In this document: piece after piece, positions 17,701 through 25,051 of the stretch
Layout of the letters: every line of letters begins with the position of its first letter
Numbering within the stretch: position 1 is the stretch's first letter
Source: Chthonomonas calidirosea
GTDB taxonomy: Bacteria; Armatimonadota; Fimbriimonadia; Fimbriimonadales; Fimbriimonadaceae
Assembly: GCA_945882415.1 (NCBI GenBank)
Contig: CAMCWC010000008.1
Coordinates: 62,001 to 126,000, forward strand
Direction: 5' to 3'
DNA length: 64,000 nucleotides
Position numbers and translations under genes: made by a program
The notes under the pieces: model-generated
What the model saw: the letters and a program-made list of their open reading frames with translations, nothing else
What the model was told of the DNA's origin: nothing
Databases searched by the model: none

Positions 17701-18261
17701 TCAGGCCAATCGCTGAATCGCGGTGTCAAGCGCAAAACCAAACTCTGCTTTCAGCTTCGCGACGAGTTCGGGCATGCTGGCCGGATCCTCCTTCCGGGCC
17801 GTTCTTTGTTCGTCAATGAGCTTGAGCAACTGCTTCACTTCACCCGTGCTAGGTTCATCGAGCAACTGCCAAACCGTGAGCCAGTCGGCTTGTTGTTGCT
17901 TCTGGATTCGCACGACCATTCCACGTGCGTCTGCGAGGTTGTCGGCGGTCGGTTCGATTTGTCCGAGCAAGGCGCGAAGGCCTTCGCGGTAGCGCGGCTT
18001 CATGGCTTCGCTGACGGGCAGCCGACCAAAGTCCCCCTCGTGAAGAAGCACTTGCATGTGGAGCGGGGAGATCTTGACCACCCAACCGAGGATCTGCTCG
18101 CCGTTCATGATGCCTTCCGGCTGCCGGGCGTGAAGCTCGACCGTCCATCCCTTCGGCGCCTGATTGCTGTGAACCTCGAACCTTCGGCCCCCGAGCGGCT
18201 TGACGATGAATGCGTTCAGCCACGCGCCGATTTTGAGGTGGTTTGACGGGGTGGATTCCAT
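17701..18261 (-). CDS. hypothetical protein
   Basis: A 186-aa soluble protein without signal peptide or membrane segment. I do not recognise a family. Notable stretches are AWLNAFIVKPLGGRRFEV near the N-terminus, which looks like a start of a small beta-domain, and a helical C-terminal half (about 90-186). Coding character is good and base composition matches its neighbours. It is transcribed alone and faces the nine-gene operon. Confidence 0.7.
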   Translation of the reverse strand: MESTPSNHLKIGAWLNAFIVKPLGGRRFEVHSNQAPKGWTVELHARQPEGIMNGEQILGWVVKISPLHMQVLLHEGDFGRLPVSEAMKPRYREGLRALLGQIEPTADNLADARGMVVRIQKQQQADWLTVWQLLDEPSTGEVKQLLKLIDEQRTARKEDPASMPELVAKLKAEFGFALDTAIQRLA

Positions 18262-18306
18262 GCTCCATTGTGGCGTGAATCGCTGGACTTAGGTTGTAAT
18301 CACCAG

Positions 18307-18335
18307 TTCACACCCGCGAGAAGCCGCACTATAAT
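18307..18335 (+). promoter_or_regulatory. sigma70-type promoter of the GH32 gene (TTCACA-17-TATAAT)
   Basis: TTCACA (18307-18312), a 17-nt spacer and a perfect TATAAT (18330-18335). Transcription would begin near 18342, only about five nt before the ATG at 18347 and 26 nt before the in-frame ATG at 18368. Confidence 0.65.
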
Positions 18336-18346
18336 GGGGCAGAAAT

Positions 18347-19690
18347 ATGCTCATTCCGCCGGTGCCTATGCTAGAAAACGAACGACTGCGTCCACAGTTC
18401 CACTTCACGGCCCGCAGCGGATGGCTGAATGATCCGAACGGCTTGGTCTACGATCGCGGCGAGTATCACCTCTTCTACCAACACAATCCACAAGGCACGG
18501 AATGGGGGAACATGACTTGGGGGCATGCGGTGAGTTCGGACCTGTTCCACTGGAAAGACCTACCGCACGCGATAGAGCCGGACGCGCTCGGAACGATTTT
18601 CTCCGGCTCGGCGATCATCGATGGCAAAAACGAAGCGGGCTTTGGCAAGCGCGCTATGTTGTGCTTTTACACCGCCGCCGGCGGTACGAACGAAGAATCA
18701 AAAGGGAAGCCATTCACCCAATGCCTCGCATATTCGAAAGATGGCCGAACGTTTACGAAGTACGTGGCTAATCCAGTTGTTCCCAATATTGAAGGTGCCG
18801 ATCGGGATCCGAAGATTGTTTGGGATAGCGAGCACCAGCAATGGCTAATGGCCCTGTACTTGGAATATGCACCTAACTCGGGAAAGCGGGGTGGCTATTT
18901 CACTTTGCTTCGATCCACCAACTTGCTGAGCTGGACCAGGATTTCTGACTTTCCGCTCGGGGTCGGCGACGAGTGTCCGGACTTCTTTCAACTGCCTGTG
19001 CCAGGAGCGAAGGAGAAGAAGTGGGTCTTTAGCGTTGCCAACGGGAACTACATGATTGGCAGTTTCGATGGCAAAACTTTCCACCCAGAAACTCCCGTGC
19101 TGCCAACCAACTTCGGCAATGCGGCATACGCAGCCCAAACTTACAGCAACGTGCCAAGAGGTGAAGTGATTCAGATTTCTTGGATGCAGGGATCAAACTT
19201 TCCGGGTTGCAGTTGGAATCAACAGATGTCGGTACCGAACCGGCTGCAACTAAAGCACACGGCAGAAGGCCTACGTTTAGCCATGCTGCCGGTGAAGCAG
19301 ATCGAAAAACTCCGGGTTCGAGAGATTCCCGTGCTTGGGCAAGAGGTTTCTGTTCCGAGCGGTCTTATCGACTTTTCCGGCGAATGGCGCGGCGCCTTGG
19401 ATTTGCAGATCAATGGTGTCGATATTCGCTTAGAACCTGGAACTCGGAAGCTCCGTGCGTTGGATAAAGAAGTGGTGCTCGCTCCGTCAAGCGGCAAGTT
19501 CAAGCTCCGGATTCTTGCGGACGTCACGTCCCTAGAAATCTATGCGCAAGATGGACTCGCGTGGATGCCGCTATTTCATCTCCCGAAGCCTGGCGATTTC
19601 AAGGGAATTCGCTTCCTTGGCGATTCGGGAAACAAAGGCAAATTCCGCGCGTTCGAACTAAAAGGTGTCTGGGGCGACGACGGCAGATAA
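18347..19690 (+). CDS. GH32 beta-fructosidase (sucrose/levan/inulin hydrolase type)
   Basis: A 447-aa glycoside hydrolase of family 32, which releases fructose from sucrose or fructans. The three family motifs are present: WLNDPNG (26-32, nucleophile Asp29), DRDPK (transition-state stabiliser) and DECPDF (acid/base Glu), followed by a beta-sandwich C-terminal domain. There is no signal peptide, so a cytoplasmic enzyme on an imported substrate is likely. The start is either ATG 18347, giving an almost leaderless mRNA from the TATAAT at 18330, or ATG 18368. Neither has a Shine-Dalgarno site. No transporter or fructose regulator is adjacent. Confidence 0.92.
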   Translation: MLIPPVPMLENERLRPQFHFTARSGWLNDPNGLVYDRGEYHLFYQHNPQGTEWGNMTWGHAVSSDLFHWKDLPHAIEPDALGTIFSGSAIIDGKNEAGFGKRAMLCFYTAAGGTNEESKGKPFTQCLAYSKDGRTFTKYVANPVVPNIEGADRDPKIVWDSEHQQWLMALYLEYAPNSGKRGGYFTLLRSTNLLSWTRISDFPLGVGDECPDFFQLPVPGAKEKKWVFSVANGNYMIGSFDGKTFHPETPVLPTNFGNAAYAAQTYSNVPRGEVIQISWMQGSNFPGCSWNQQMSVPNRLQLKHTAEGLRLAMLPVKQIEKLRVREIPVLGQEVSVPSGLIDFSGEWRGALDLQINGVDIRLEPGTRKLRALDKEVVLAPSSGKFKLRILADVTSLEIYAQDGLAWMPLFHLPKPGDFKGIRFLGDSGNKGKFRAFELKGVWGDDGR

Positions 19691-19750
19691 TCTCTGGCTT
19701 AGCCAATCGATGTGCGTGTTCGCGCTAGGATGAGTCGGAGAACCACGGGT

Positions 19751-20179
19751 TTAGTTTTCTCCCCACCGAACTAAATCTCCCTTCAGCGTGGCGCATACCG
19801 GTCCACCTTTGGCATCGGTACAGTGGATCGTCGCGTGAATGTTTCCCGTTGCAAGTTGATCGTGGTTGACCGAACCGAGAGGAATCTTTGCCCGCCGAAA
19901 TCCGACCCAGGCTGGCCCGTGGAAGTGTCCCCAGCACAGGTAAGCAAATCGCTCCTGAGGAGTTCCATGCGCAAACGGTCCGAGAAAGTTCGGTCGTTCT
20001 CCGGAAAGATCAACGCGGAATTCGAGTTCAAAGGTCGCCCTCTCGAGCGGAAGCTTCACGGCCTGAACCACTTCTTTCCCGCGTTGCACGCCCAGCCAAA
20101 TCTGCCCGTGCCCGTCCCAATTTGCGTCGGGAAGGTCGATGCATGTAAAGGTCGCTTTTATGATCACCTCTTCGGCCAT
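19751..20179 (-). CDS. DUF5990 family protein
   Basis: A 142-aa protein resembling the DUF5990 family by its core RPNFLGPFAHGTPQERF, a YLCWG strand and FRRAKIPLG. The function of the family is unknown. No signal peptide is present. It is preceded on the same strand by a SnoaL-like gene (20399-20923) after about 220 nt, so co-transcription is uncertain. Confidence 0.7.
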   Translation of the reverse strand: MAEEVIIKATFTCIDLPDANWDGHGQIWLGVQRGKEVVQAVKLPLERATFELEFRVDLSGERPNFLGPFAHGTPQERFAYLCWGHFHGPAWVGFRRAKIPLGSVNHDQLATGNIHATIHCTDAKGGPVCATLKGDLVRWGEN

Positions 20180-20398
20180 GACTGGAAGCGAGTTTAGCTC
20201 TTTGTCCGGATTCTAAAGGTGCTCCCAAATTGAGCTTGTCGAACCCGTTCAACCCGCCCAGCGATTGACCTGCTGTTTACGATCAACGACAACGGGCAGC
20301 AAAACCGCGTGCTGGCATGGATTCTGAGCTTGGCGAAGCGGAAGAAGTGACATCTTCGCTCGCCAATGATCAGCGCTCTGGCAGTCCGCAGTTAAGAC

Positions 20399-20923
20399 CT
20401 AATCGTTGTCCTTGTCGGCGTCGATTGGGTTAAACGGGGCGGCCTTTGGGTCGACGATGGTGTTTTGGGCGGATGCGATCAACCACTGCTTGTCCCTTCG
20501 GAGCATGGTGAAGGTGAGTCGGTTCAGGTTCTCGGGCATCACACGGCCGTCGGGAGTTTTGTAGGAACCCATTTTCAGCGTGCAAACTGCTACCGCCGTG
20601 GTCTCGCCGAATCCCCGAATCTCAACCTTCTGGATGGATTGCGGAACGCCCTTGAACATCAGCTCGAAGTAGACAGCGTGGGCCTTCACGACGTTCGCCT
20701 TTCCGCGCCAGCACATTCCGACCACGTTGACCCAGTTGCATTGCTCATCGAGCTGCTTGCCGTAAAGGTCGACGTCCTGCGTGTTCCACGCCTTTTCCAT
20801 GTTGGCGAGCGTGGTGGAAATGCCGTCGATTCCTGGCTTATCCAGGTTGGTGGAAGTTACTTTTGCGTTCATGAGAGGAGTTTGAAGGGCGGCCAAGGCA
20901 AGGACGGTGCTGAAACTTAGCAT
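20399..20923 (-). CDS. secreted SnoaL-like / SgcJ-EcaC family protein
   Basis: A 174-aa protein with a short signal peptide (MLSFSTVLALAAL) and an NTF2-like fold of the SgcJ/EcaC type: an early helix with MEKAWNTQDVDLYGK, then a strand pair and C-terminal TMLRRDKQWLIASAQNT. Family members bind small ligands or act as isomerases and hydrolases; no catalytic residue can be assigned. It has 34 nt between its start and the AraC gene stop at 20958 on the same strand. Confidence 0.75.
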   Translation of the reverse strand: MLSFSTVLALAALQTPLMNAKVTSTNLDKPGIDGISTTLANMEKAWNTQDVDLYGKQLDEQCNWVNVVGMCWRGKANVVKAHAVYFELMFKGVPQSIQKVEIRGFGETTAVAVCTLKMGSYKTPDGRVMPENLNRLTFTMLRRDKQWLIASAQNTIVDPKAAPFNPIDADKDND

Positions 20924-20957
20924 GGTCTGAGTATGCGGAGCACCTTCTGGCGAACTC

Positions 20958-21749
20958 CTAGTAAGAATCCGACAATTTGCTCAGAACCAAGTTCGGCGCC
21001 GCGCCTGCGAGTTCACGAAAGTCGTGAACCAAGTGCATCTGGTCGTGGTACCCAAGTTCCGCCGCAATCTCGCCCCAGGTGCTTTCGGGTTGCTCCCGAC
21101 GTAGCCGAATGGCGGTTTCAAATCTTCGAACTCGCCAAAATCGCTTCGGCGAAACCCCGACCTGCTGCAAGAACAGGCGTTGCACTTGCCGCGCGCCGAA
21201 TGGGGCGTCGACGAGCCAATCATCCAGCGGAGCTCCCGTGTGAGGCGCCACTAAAATGGAGCGGAGCCATCGACTGGGATCGGACCGCCGGGCTTTGGCC
21301 GCGTGAACAAAGGGCCGTAGTGTCCGCTCTGCCTCCTCAACCGCCGTTTCAAACGAGCTACATTGGCCCAATCTTTCGCGCAATCCTTGCAAACAAACCG
21401 CCTCTAGATCGACCGAAGTGCCAGCGATTTCTTGCATGGGTAGTTGGAACAACTCATAAAAAGCCGTGGGCCGGAACACGATGGTGAAGTTGCGAAGTCT
21501 TCCAACTCTATTCAGTCGAATCGGCGCGACCGCCTGCAATCCGACCAGGGTTGCAGGGGCCGCCCGAAACCGGTTTGATTGCGAAAGGTCTTCGACCTCG
21601 TACTGATCCTCCAAGTAGAACTCGCAGAACTGCGTCAGCCGCGCCGGGCTAACGAAGCTGTCCACCATCGCCCCGGGCTCGCAAACCCGATATTGGTAGC
21701 GCCGAACAAACGGCGCAAGCGGCGGAGATGGCAGGAGGGTTTGGACCAT
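20958..21749 (-). CDS. AraC family transcriptional regulator
   Basis: A 263-aa regulator. The N-terminal 150 residues resemble the DUF6597/AraC-associated sensor region; the C-terminal AraC HTH covers about 165-255, with GARQVQRLFLQQVGVSPKRF as first helix pair and EIAAELGYHDQMHLVHDFR as second. It lies upstream of the SnoaL-like gene on the same strand and may regulate it. The effector is not predictable. Confidence 0.88.
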   Translation of the reverse strand: MVQTLLPSPPLAPFVRRYQYRVCEPGAMVDSFVSPARLTQFCEFYLEDQYEVEDLSQSNRFRAAPATLVGLQAVAPIRLNRVGRLRNFTIVFRPTAFYELFQLPMQEIAGTSVDLEAVCLQGLRERLGQCSSFETAVEEAERTLRPFVHAAKARRSDPSRWLRSILVAPHTGAPLDDWLVDAPFGARQVQRLFLQQVGVSPKRFWRVRRFETAIRLRREQPESTWGEIAAELGYHDQMHLVHDFRELAGAAPNLVLSKLSDSY

Positions 21750-21767
21750 GGCACCGAAGGCTATGAA

Positions 21768-22085
21768 TCAGGCCGAAGTCTTCTCGACGAGATCGGGCCG
21801 ATATCGAATCTTCGTCCAATATTCGACTCGCACGTCCTCGTCAATGTCAACGCCCGGCTGGCCATAAAGCCGATCGCCGCCCGCGCGCTTCGGTCCGCTA
21901 ATCCAATACTGCTCACCGGTCTCCATGTCGTAATAGTTCGCCTTATAGCCACCCTTCAGGCTCTGGAAACACTTGTCCTGGTAGTAAATCGTCTTTCGCG
22001 TCTTCGAAAACGTCACCCGCCCAATCCGCCCCCGACCACCCAAGCCTCCGGACTTGTTTTCGATATACATGATTCGGCTTTGCAT
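21768..22085 (-). CDS. conserved small protein of unknown function
   Basis: A 105-aa protein of a widespread short bacterial family recognisable by RIGRVTFSKTRKTIYY near the N-terminus, KANYYDMETGEQYWISGPK in the middle and VDIDEDVRVEYWTKIR near the end. I know no established function. It has no signal peptide or membrane segment. It ends 18 nt before the AraC start. Confidence 0.72.
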   Translation of the reverse strand: MQSRIMYIENKSGGLGGRGRIGRVTFSKTRKTIYYQDKCFQSLKGGYKANYYDMETGEQYWISGPKRAGGDRLYGQPGVDIDEDVRVEYWTKIRYRPDLVEKTSA

Positions 22086-22155
22086 TTCGATTCCAACGTC
22101 AGCGACCCCGCAACTGGTCGTCTGTTCCTTGCATTATGCATGCGGTTACCTCCGA

Positions 22156-23190
22156 TCAGCGGCCAGGAATCAGCCGGAGAAACCCGTGGAATAGCACGAC
22201 GGCGGTGAAAACGACCCCGCGCGGTAGTAGCAACCAAGAAAACTTCGCCACCCCCGAGCTTCCAGTCCCCAAGGCGGCAGCAAGCCGCGAAAGGTACGCA
22301 ACGCCATGCGGCCGATCTATTAGCCGAGATAACCACGTTTCTGGAATGCCCGCCCGCCCACCGGAGATCCCCGCCAGGGACCCGGCGATTGAGCCGACGG
22401 TATCCGTGTCACCGCCGAGCCGGACGACCGCTTCGATCGTCGTGCGGAAATCGCCGAAGTGGATAAACCAGGCGGCGACCGCGGCCGGAATCGTCTCTAG
22501 CACGTAGCCGGAGACCCCTTTTTGTCGGCCCCTATCGGTCAATGCCAAGTCCAGATTTCCCGATTCGCAAGCGGCCAGAGTTCTTTGCACCGCCTCATCC
22601 CAGTCCGGCCCGTTGCCGGATTCCCGCAGGATTTGCTCGAGTTGCGCAAGGCTCGGTCGGACTTGTTGCAGCGTGAGGAACGTGGCGAGTTCGGCTACCG
22701 CCTGGGCACCGAACAGCGCACGTGGGTCTCGATGCGTGACGTTCGAGGAGGCTTCGACAAAGCGAGCCCGGACGTCCGCGTTTTCGGCATGAACCACGCC
22801 GATGAGGGCCGACCTCATGGCTGCCCCGTTTCCGGCAGAAACAACGCCGCTGCGGGAGCTCGGGACGCCGCAATAGAGCCGAACAATGCTCCGAAGCGTC
22901 GCCAGCCCGCAACCCGCCGGGAAGCAGAGAAGCCAGCACTTGAGCCGGTTCGCCAGCACCCGCCCAAACTTCTCCGCGTCGTCACCGGCCTCGATCAGGG
23001 CTTGGGCAACAAAGACCGTATGATCGGTGTCATCGCTGACCATGCCGCGCCCGAAGACGAGGTGGTGTTCCAATGGAAGCTTGAGCCTCCGCGCAATCCG
23101 CTTCGGCGCCAGTCCCTCGAAGGGAAGGCCAATCGAATCCCCCATGGCGCAACCCAGCAGGCAGCCTTCGATCACGCTCTCTTTAGTCAT
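22156..23190 (-). CDS. ADP-ribosylglycohydrolase family protein
   Basis: A 344-aa enzyme of the DraG/ARH family, which removes ADP-ribose from proteins or small molecules. It has LGCAMGDSIGLPFEG at residues 11-25, the metal-binding SDDTDHT near 52-58 and the second metal motif GGDTDTVG near 258-265, so both Mg sites are intact. The C-terminus carries one hydrophobic stretch (LLLPRGVVFTAVVLF), which is unusual and may anchor the enzyme. It begins 18 nt after the aldo/keto reductase gene on the same strand. Confidence 0.9.
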   Translation of the reverse strand: MTKESVIEGCLLGCAMGDSIGLPFEGLAPKRIARRLKLPLEHHLVFGRGMVSDDTDHTVFVAQALIEAGDDAEKFGRVLANRLKCWLLCFPAGCGLATLRSIVRLYCGVPSSRSGVVSAGNGAAMRSALIGVVHAENADVRARFVEASSNVTHRDPRALFGAQAVAELATFLTLQQVRPSLAQLEQILRESGNGPDWDEAVQRTLAACESGNLDLALTDRGRQKGVSGYVLETIPAAVAAWFIHFGDFRTTIEAVVRLGGDTDTVGSIAGSLAGISGGRAGIPETWLSRLIDRPHGVAYLSRLAAALGTGSSGVAKFSWLLLPRGVVFTAVVLFHGFLRLIPGR

Positions 23191-23208
23191 CAGCCGTTCG
23201 TAAGATGC

Positions 23209-24126
23209 TTACGGAAGCTTGTTCCCGGCCGCGAGGTAGATGGCGTACCAGTCCTGGCGCGAGAGCTCGATCTTCATGGCGTCCGCGACCTGAGTCACGC
23301 GATCGACGTTCGTTGTCCCGAGGACGGATTGGATCTTTGCCGGGTGGCGCTGGATCCAGGCAATCGCCAGGCCCGTCTTGGTGATCCCGTACTTTTCGCC
23401 AAGCTCGTCCATCGCCTTGTTGAGCTCCGGGAACTTGGGGTTGTCGATGAAGACGCCATCGAAGAACCCGAACTGGAACGGCGACCACGCCTGGATGGTG
23501 ATCTTCTTCAGCCGGCAATAGTCCAGCACCCCGCCGTCTCGATCGATCGAGTTGTCGATCTTCGTGTTCGCGGCGATGCCCTGGTCAATCGGGCCGGTAT
23601 TGGTGATGCTGAGCTGGAGCTGGTTCGCGCAGAGCGGGTCGGGCAAGGACGCCTGCAACAGCTCAATCTGATTCGGGGTGAAGTTGCTGACGCCAAAATG
23701 CCGCACCTTTCCGCTCGCCTTCAGCGTGGCGAACGCCTCCGCTACCTCGTCTGGCTCGATGAGCGCATCGGGACGGTGAAGGAGCAGGATGTCCAAGTAA
23801 TCCGTCTTCAGGCGCTCCAAAATTCGGTTCGTCGAATCCAGAATGTGCTCTTTGCTGAAATCGTAGCAGCCCTTCCGAATGCCGCACTTGCTCTGCAAAA
23901 TCAGCTTGCTACGGTCGAGGCCCAACCGCGCGATTGACGCAGCAAAAACCTCCTCGCAACTCCCTCCGCCATAGATATCGGCATGGTCGTAAAAGTCGAT
24001 GCCGAGGTCGTACGAGGTCTGGATCAGATTACCCAGGGCGGCCGGCTCCATCCCGCCGATCCGCATGCACCCAAGCGCGACCTCCGATGCCTCAATGCCC
24101 GACTTACCGATCTCAAAACGCTTCAT
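23209..24126 (-). CDS. aldo/keto reductase
   Basis: A 305-aa NAD(P)H-dependent oxidoreductase of the YdhF/YccK-like group. It has the catalytic tetrad: GIDFYDHADIYG (Asp, Tyr) near 45-56, Lys in LILQSKCG and His in LLLHRPD. The C-terminal LAIAWIQRHPAKIQSVLGTTN is the cofactor-binding stretch. I chose ATG 24126; an in-frame GTG at 24132 adds two residues. It precedes the ADP-ribosylglycohydrolase by 18 nt. The substrate is unknown. Confidence 0.92.
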   Translation of the reverse strand: MKRFEIGKSGIEASEVALGCMRIGGMEPAALGNLIQTSYDLGIDFYDHADIYGGGSCEEVFAASIARLGLDRSKLILQSKCGIRKGCYDFSKEHILDSTNRILERLKTDYLDILLLHRPDALIEPDEVAEAFATLKASGKVRHFGVSNFTPNQIELLQASLPDPLCANQLQLSITNTGPIDQGIAANTKIDNSIDRDGGVLDYCRLKKITIQAWSPFQFGFFDGVFIDNPKFPELNKAMDELGEKYGITKTGLAIAWIQRHPAKIQSVLGTTNVDRVTQVADAMKIELSRQDWYAIYLAAGNKLP

Positions 24127-24289
24127 GCGCACAGGTTACACCGCGTGACCGCACCTTGCTCAAGATTCCATTCTCGGGTGGCGGTACGCGAAACCTCATC
24201 ACGTTCTCAGTGAATCATTCGGAAGCCAGCATCGAGAGTCAACGACCGGCGCGTTCTGCCTTTATGTGTGACTAATCACAAGGAGTAGC

Positions 24290-25033
24290 CTAGGTTGCTA
24301 ACTGGGCCGAGTCTGACCAGAGGAAAGTGACTTCCCCGATTGAAAAGTTGACGCCCGGGAAGGGCATCCAAGTTGCATCGTCAAAATCCTCGGAACTCAT
24401 CTTCGTAAGCCCATTGTTGCCGAAGTCCCTTAGCTCCCAGAGACCCTCCGCGTTCCGAGAAATCCGCACCTGATTCGTGTCCACGTTCGGAACCGCGCTC
24501 GAAATGTCGAGGCTGCGGGCGTACGGATTCACCTTTCCAATCATCAGCCCCCGCACGTCCAGCTTCACAACCTTCGTCATTTCCCCTTCAAGCTCAAAGG
24601 AATGATCGCTGACCACGTGGATGTAAACCGAGAAATCCGGCTCGACATACCCCTCTGGCTTAGCCGCCAGGTCAACTTTGAAAGTCCCGATAAAGTCGAG
24701 CTTAAGCCCTTCCGCCTCGTAGTCGTGCGGATTGCCGAAATCCTCCGGATTAAAGCAGGCAATGTAAAAGTTGTGGTCAAAGCGCGCGACCTTCTCCCGG
24801 ACCCCCTCGGCGTAAGAACTGCTGCACGCGAGGACCAAAAGAGCGTCCGCCAACGACTTCCACCCCTTGTTGAACTCAATGTCCATGAAGTCATGGTCAT
24901 AAAAGTTCACTCCCTGAGAGGCCGCGAACTCGGAAATCGGCCGGTCATCTGCAGCATAAGTTTCTTTCAAAAACTTGTTCAGCCGGGTCTTATTGGCCGC
25001 CTTCCCGAGCCACAAGTGGAGAACGTCCCTCAT
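24290..25033 (-). CDS. Imm22-like protein with FHA-like C-terminal domain
   Basis: A 247-aa protein. The first 120 residues resemble immunity protein 22 (start DVLHLWLGKA, then FAASQGVNFYDHDFMD). The last 90 residues look like a forkhead-associated (FHA) domain: ARSLDISSAVPNVDTNQVRI, LWELRDFGNNGLTKM, then FSIGEVTFLW, though the usual R-S-H pThr-binding set is incomplete. The ATG at 25033 gives the natural Imm22 N-terminus. A TTG at 25051 overlapping the upstream stop is an alternative. No polymorphic toxin is nearby. Domain assignments are by eye. Confidence 0.55.
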   Translation of the reverse strand: MRDVLHLWLGKAANKTRLNKFLKETYAADDRPISEFAASQGVNFYDHDFMDIEFNKGWKSLADALLVLACSSSYAEGVREKVARFDHNFYIACFNPEDFGNPHDYEAEGLKLDFIGTFKVDLAAKPEGYVEPDFSVYIHVVSDHSFELEGEMTKVVKLDVRGLMIGKVNPYARSLDISSAVPNVDTNQVRISRNAEGLWELRDFGNNGLTKMSSEDFDDATWMPFPGVNFSIGEVTFLWSDSAQLAT

Positions 25034-25051
25034 CTCGCACCACTCTACCAA

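Noticed and set aside
20258-20350. A short plus-strand frame encoding IDLLFTINDNGQQNRVLAW and ending in LAKRKK, protein-like in character
   Set aside because: Only about 38 codons without start or ribosome site. It could be the tail of a lost gene, but the evidence is too thin to annotate it.
22522-23937. A 471-aa plus-strand ORF across the ADP-ribosylglycohydrolase and aldo/keto reductase genes
   Set aside because: Antisense to two recognised enzymes and rich in Arg/Leu as expected of a high-GC shadow frame.
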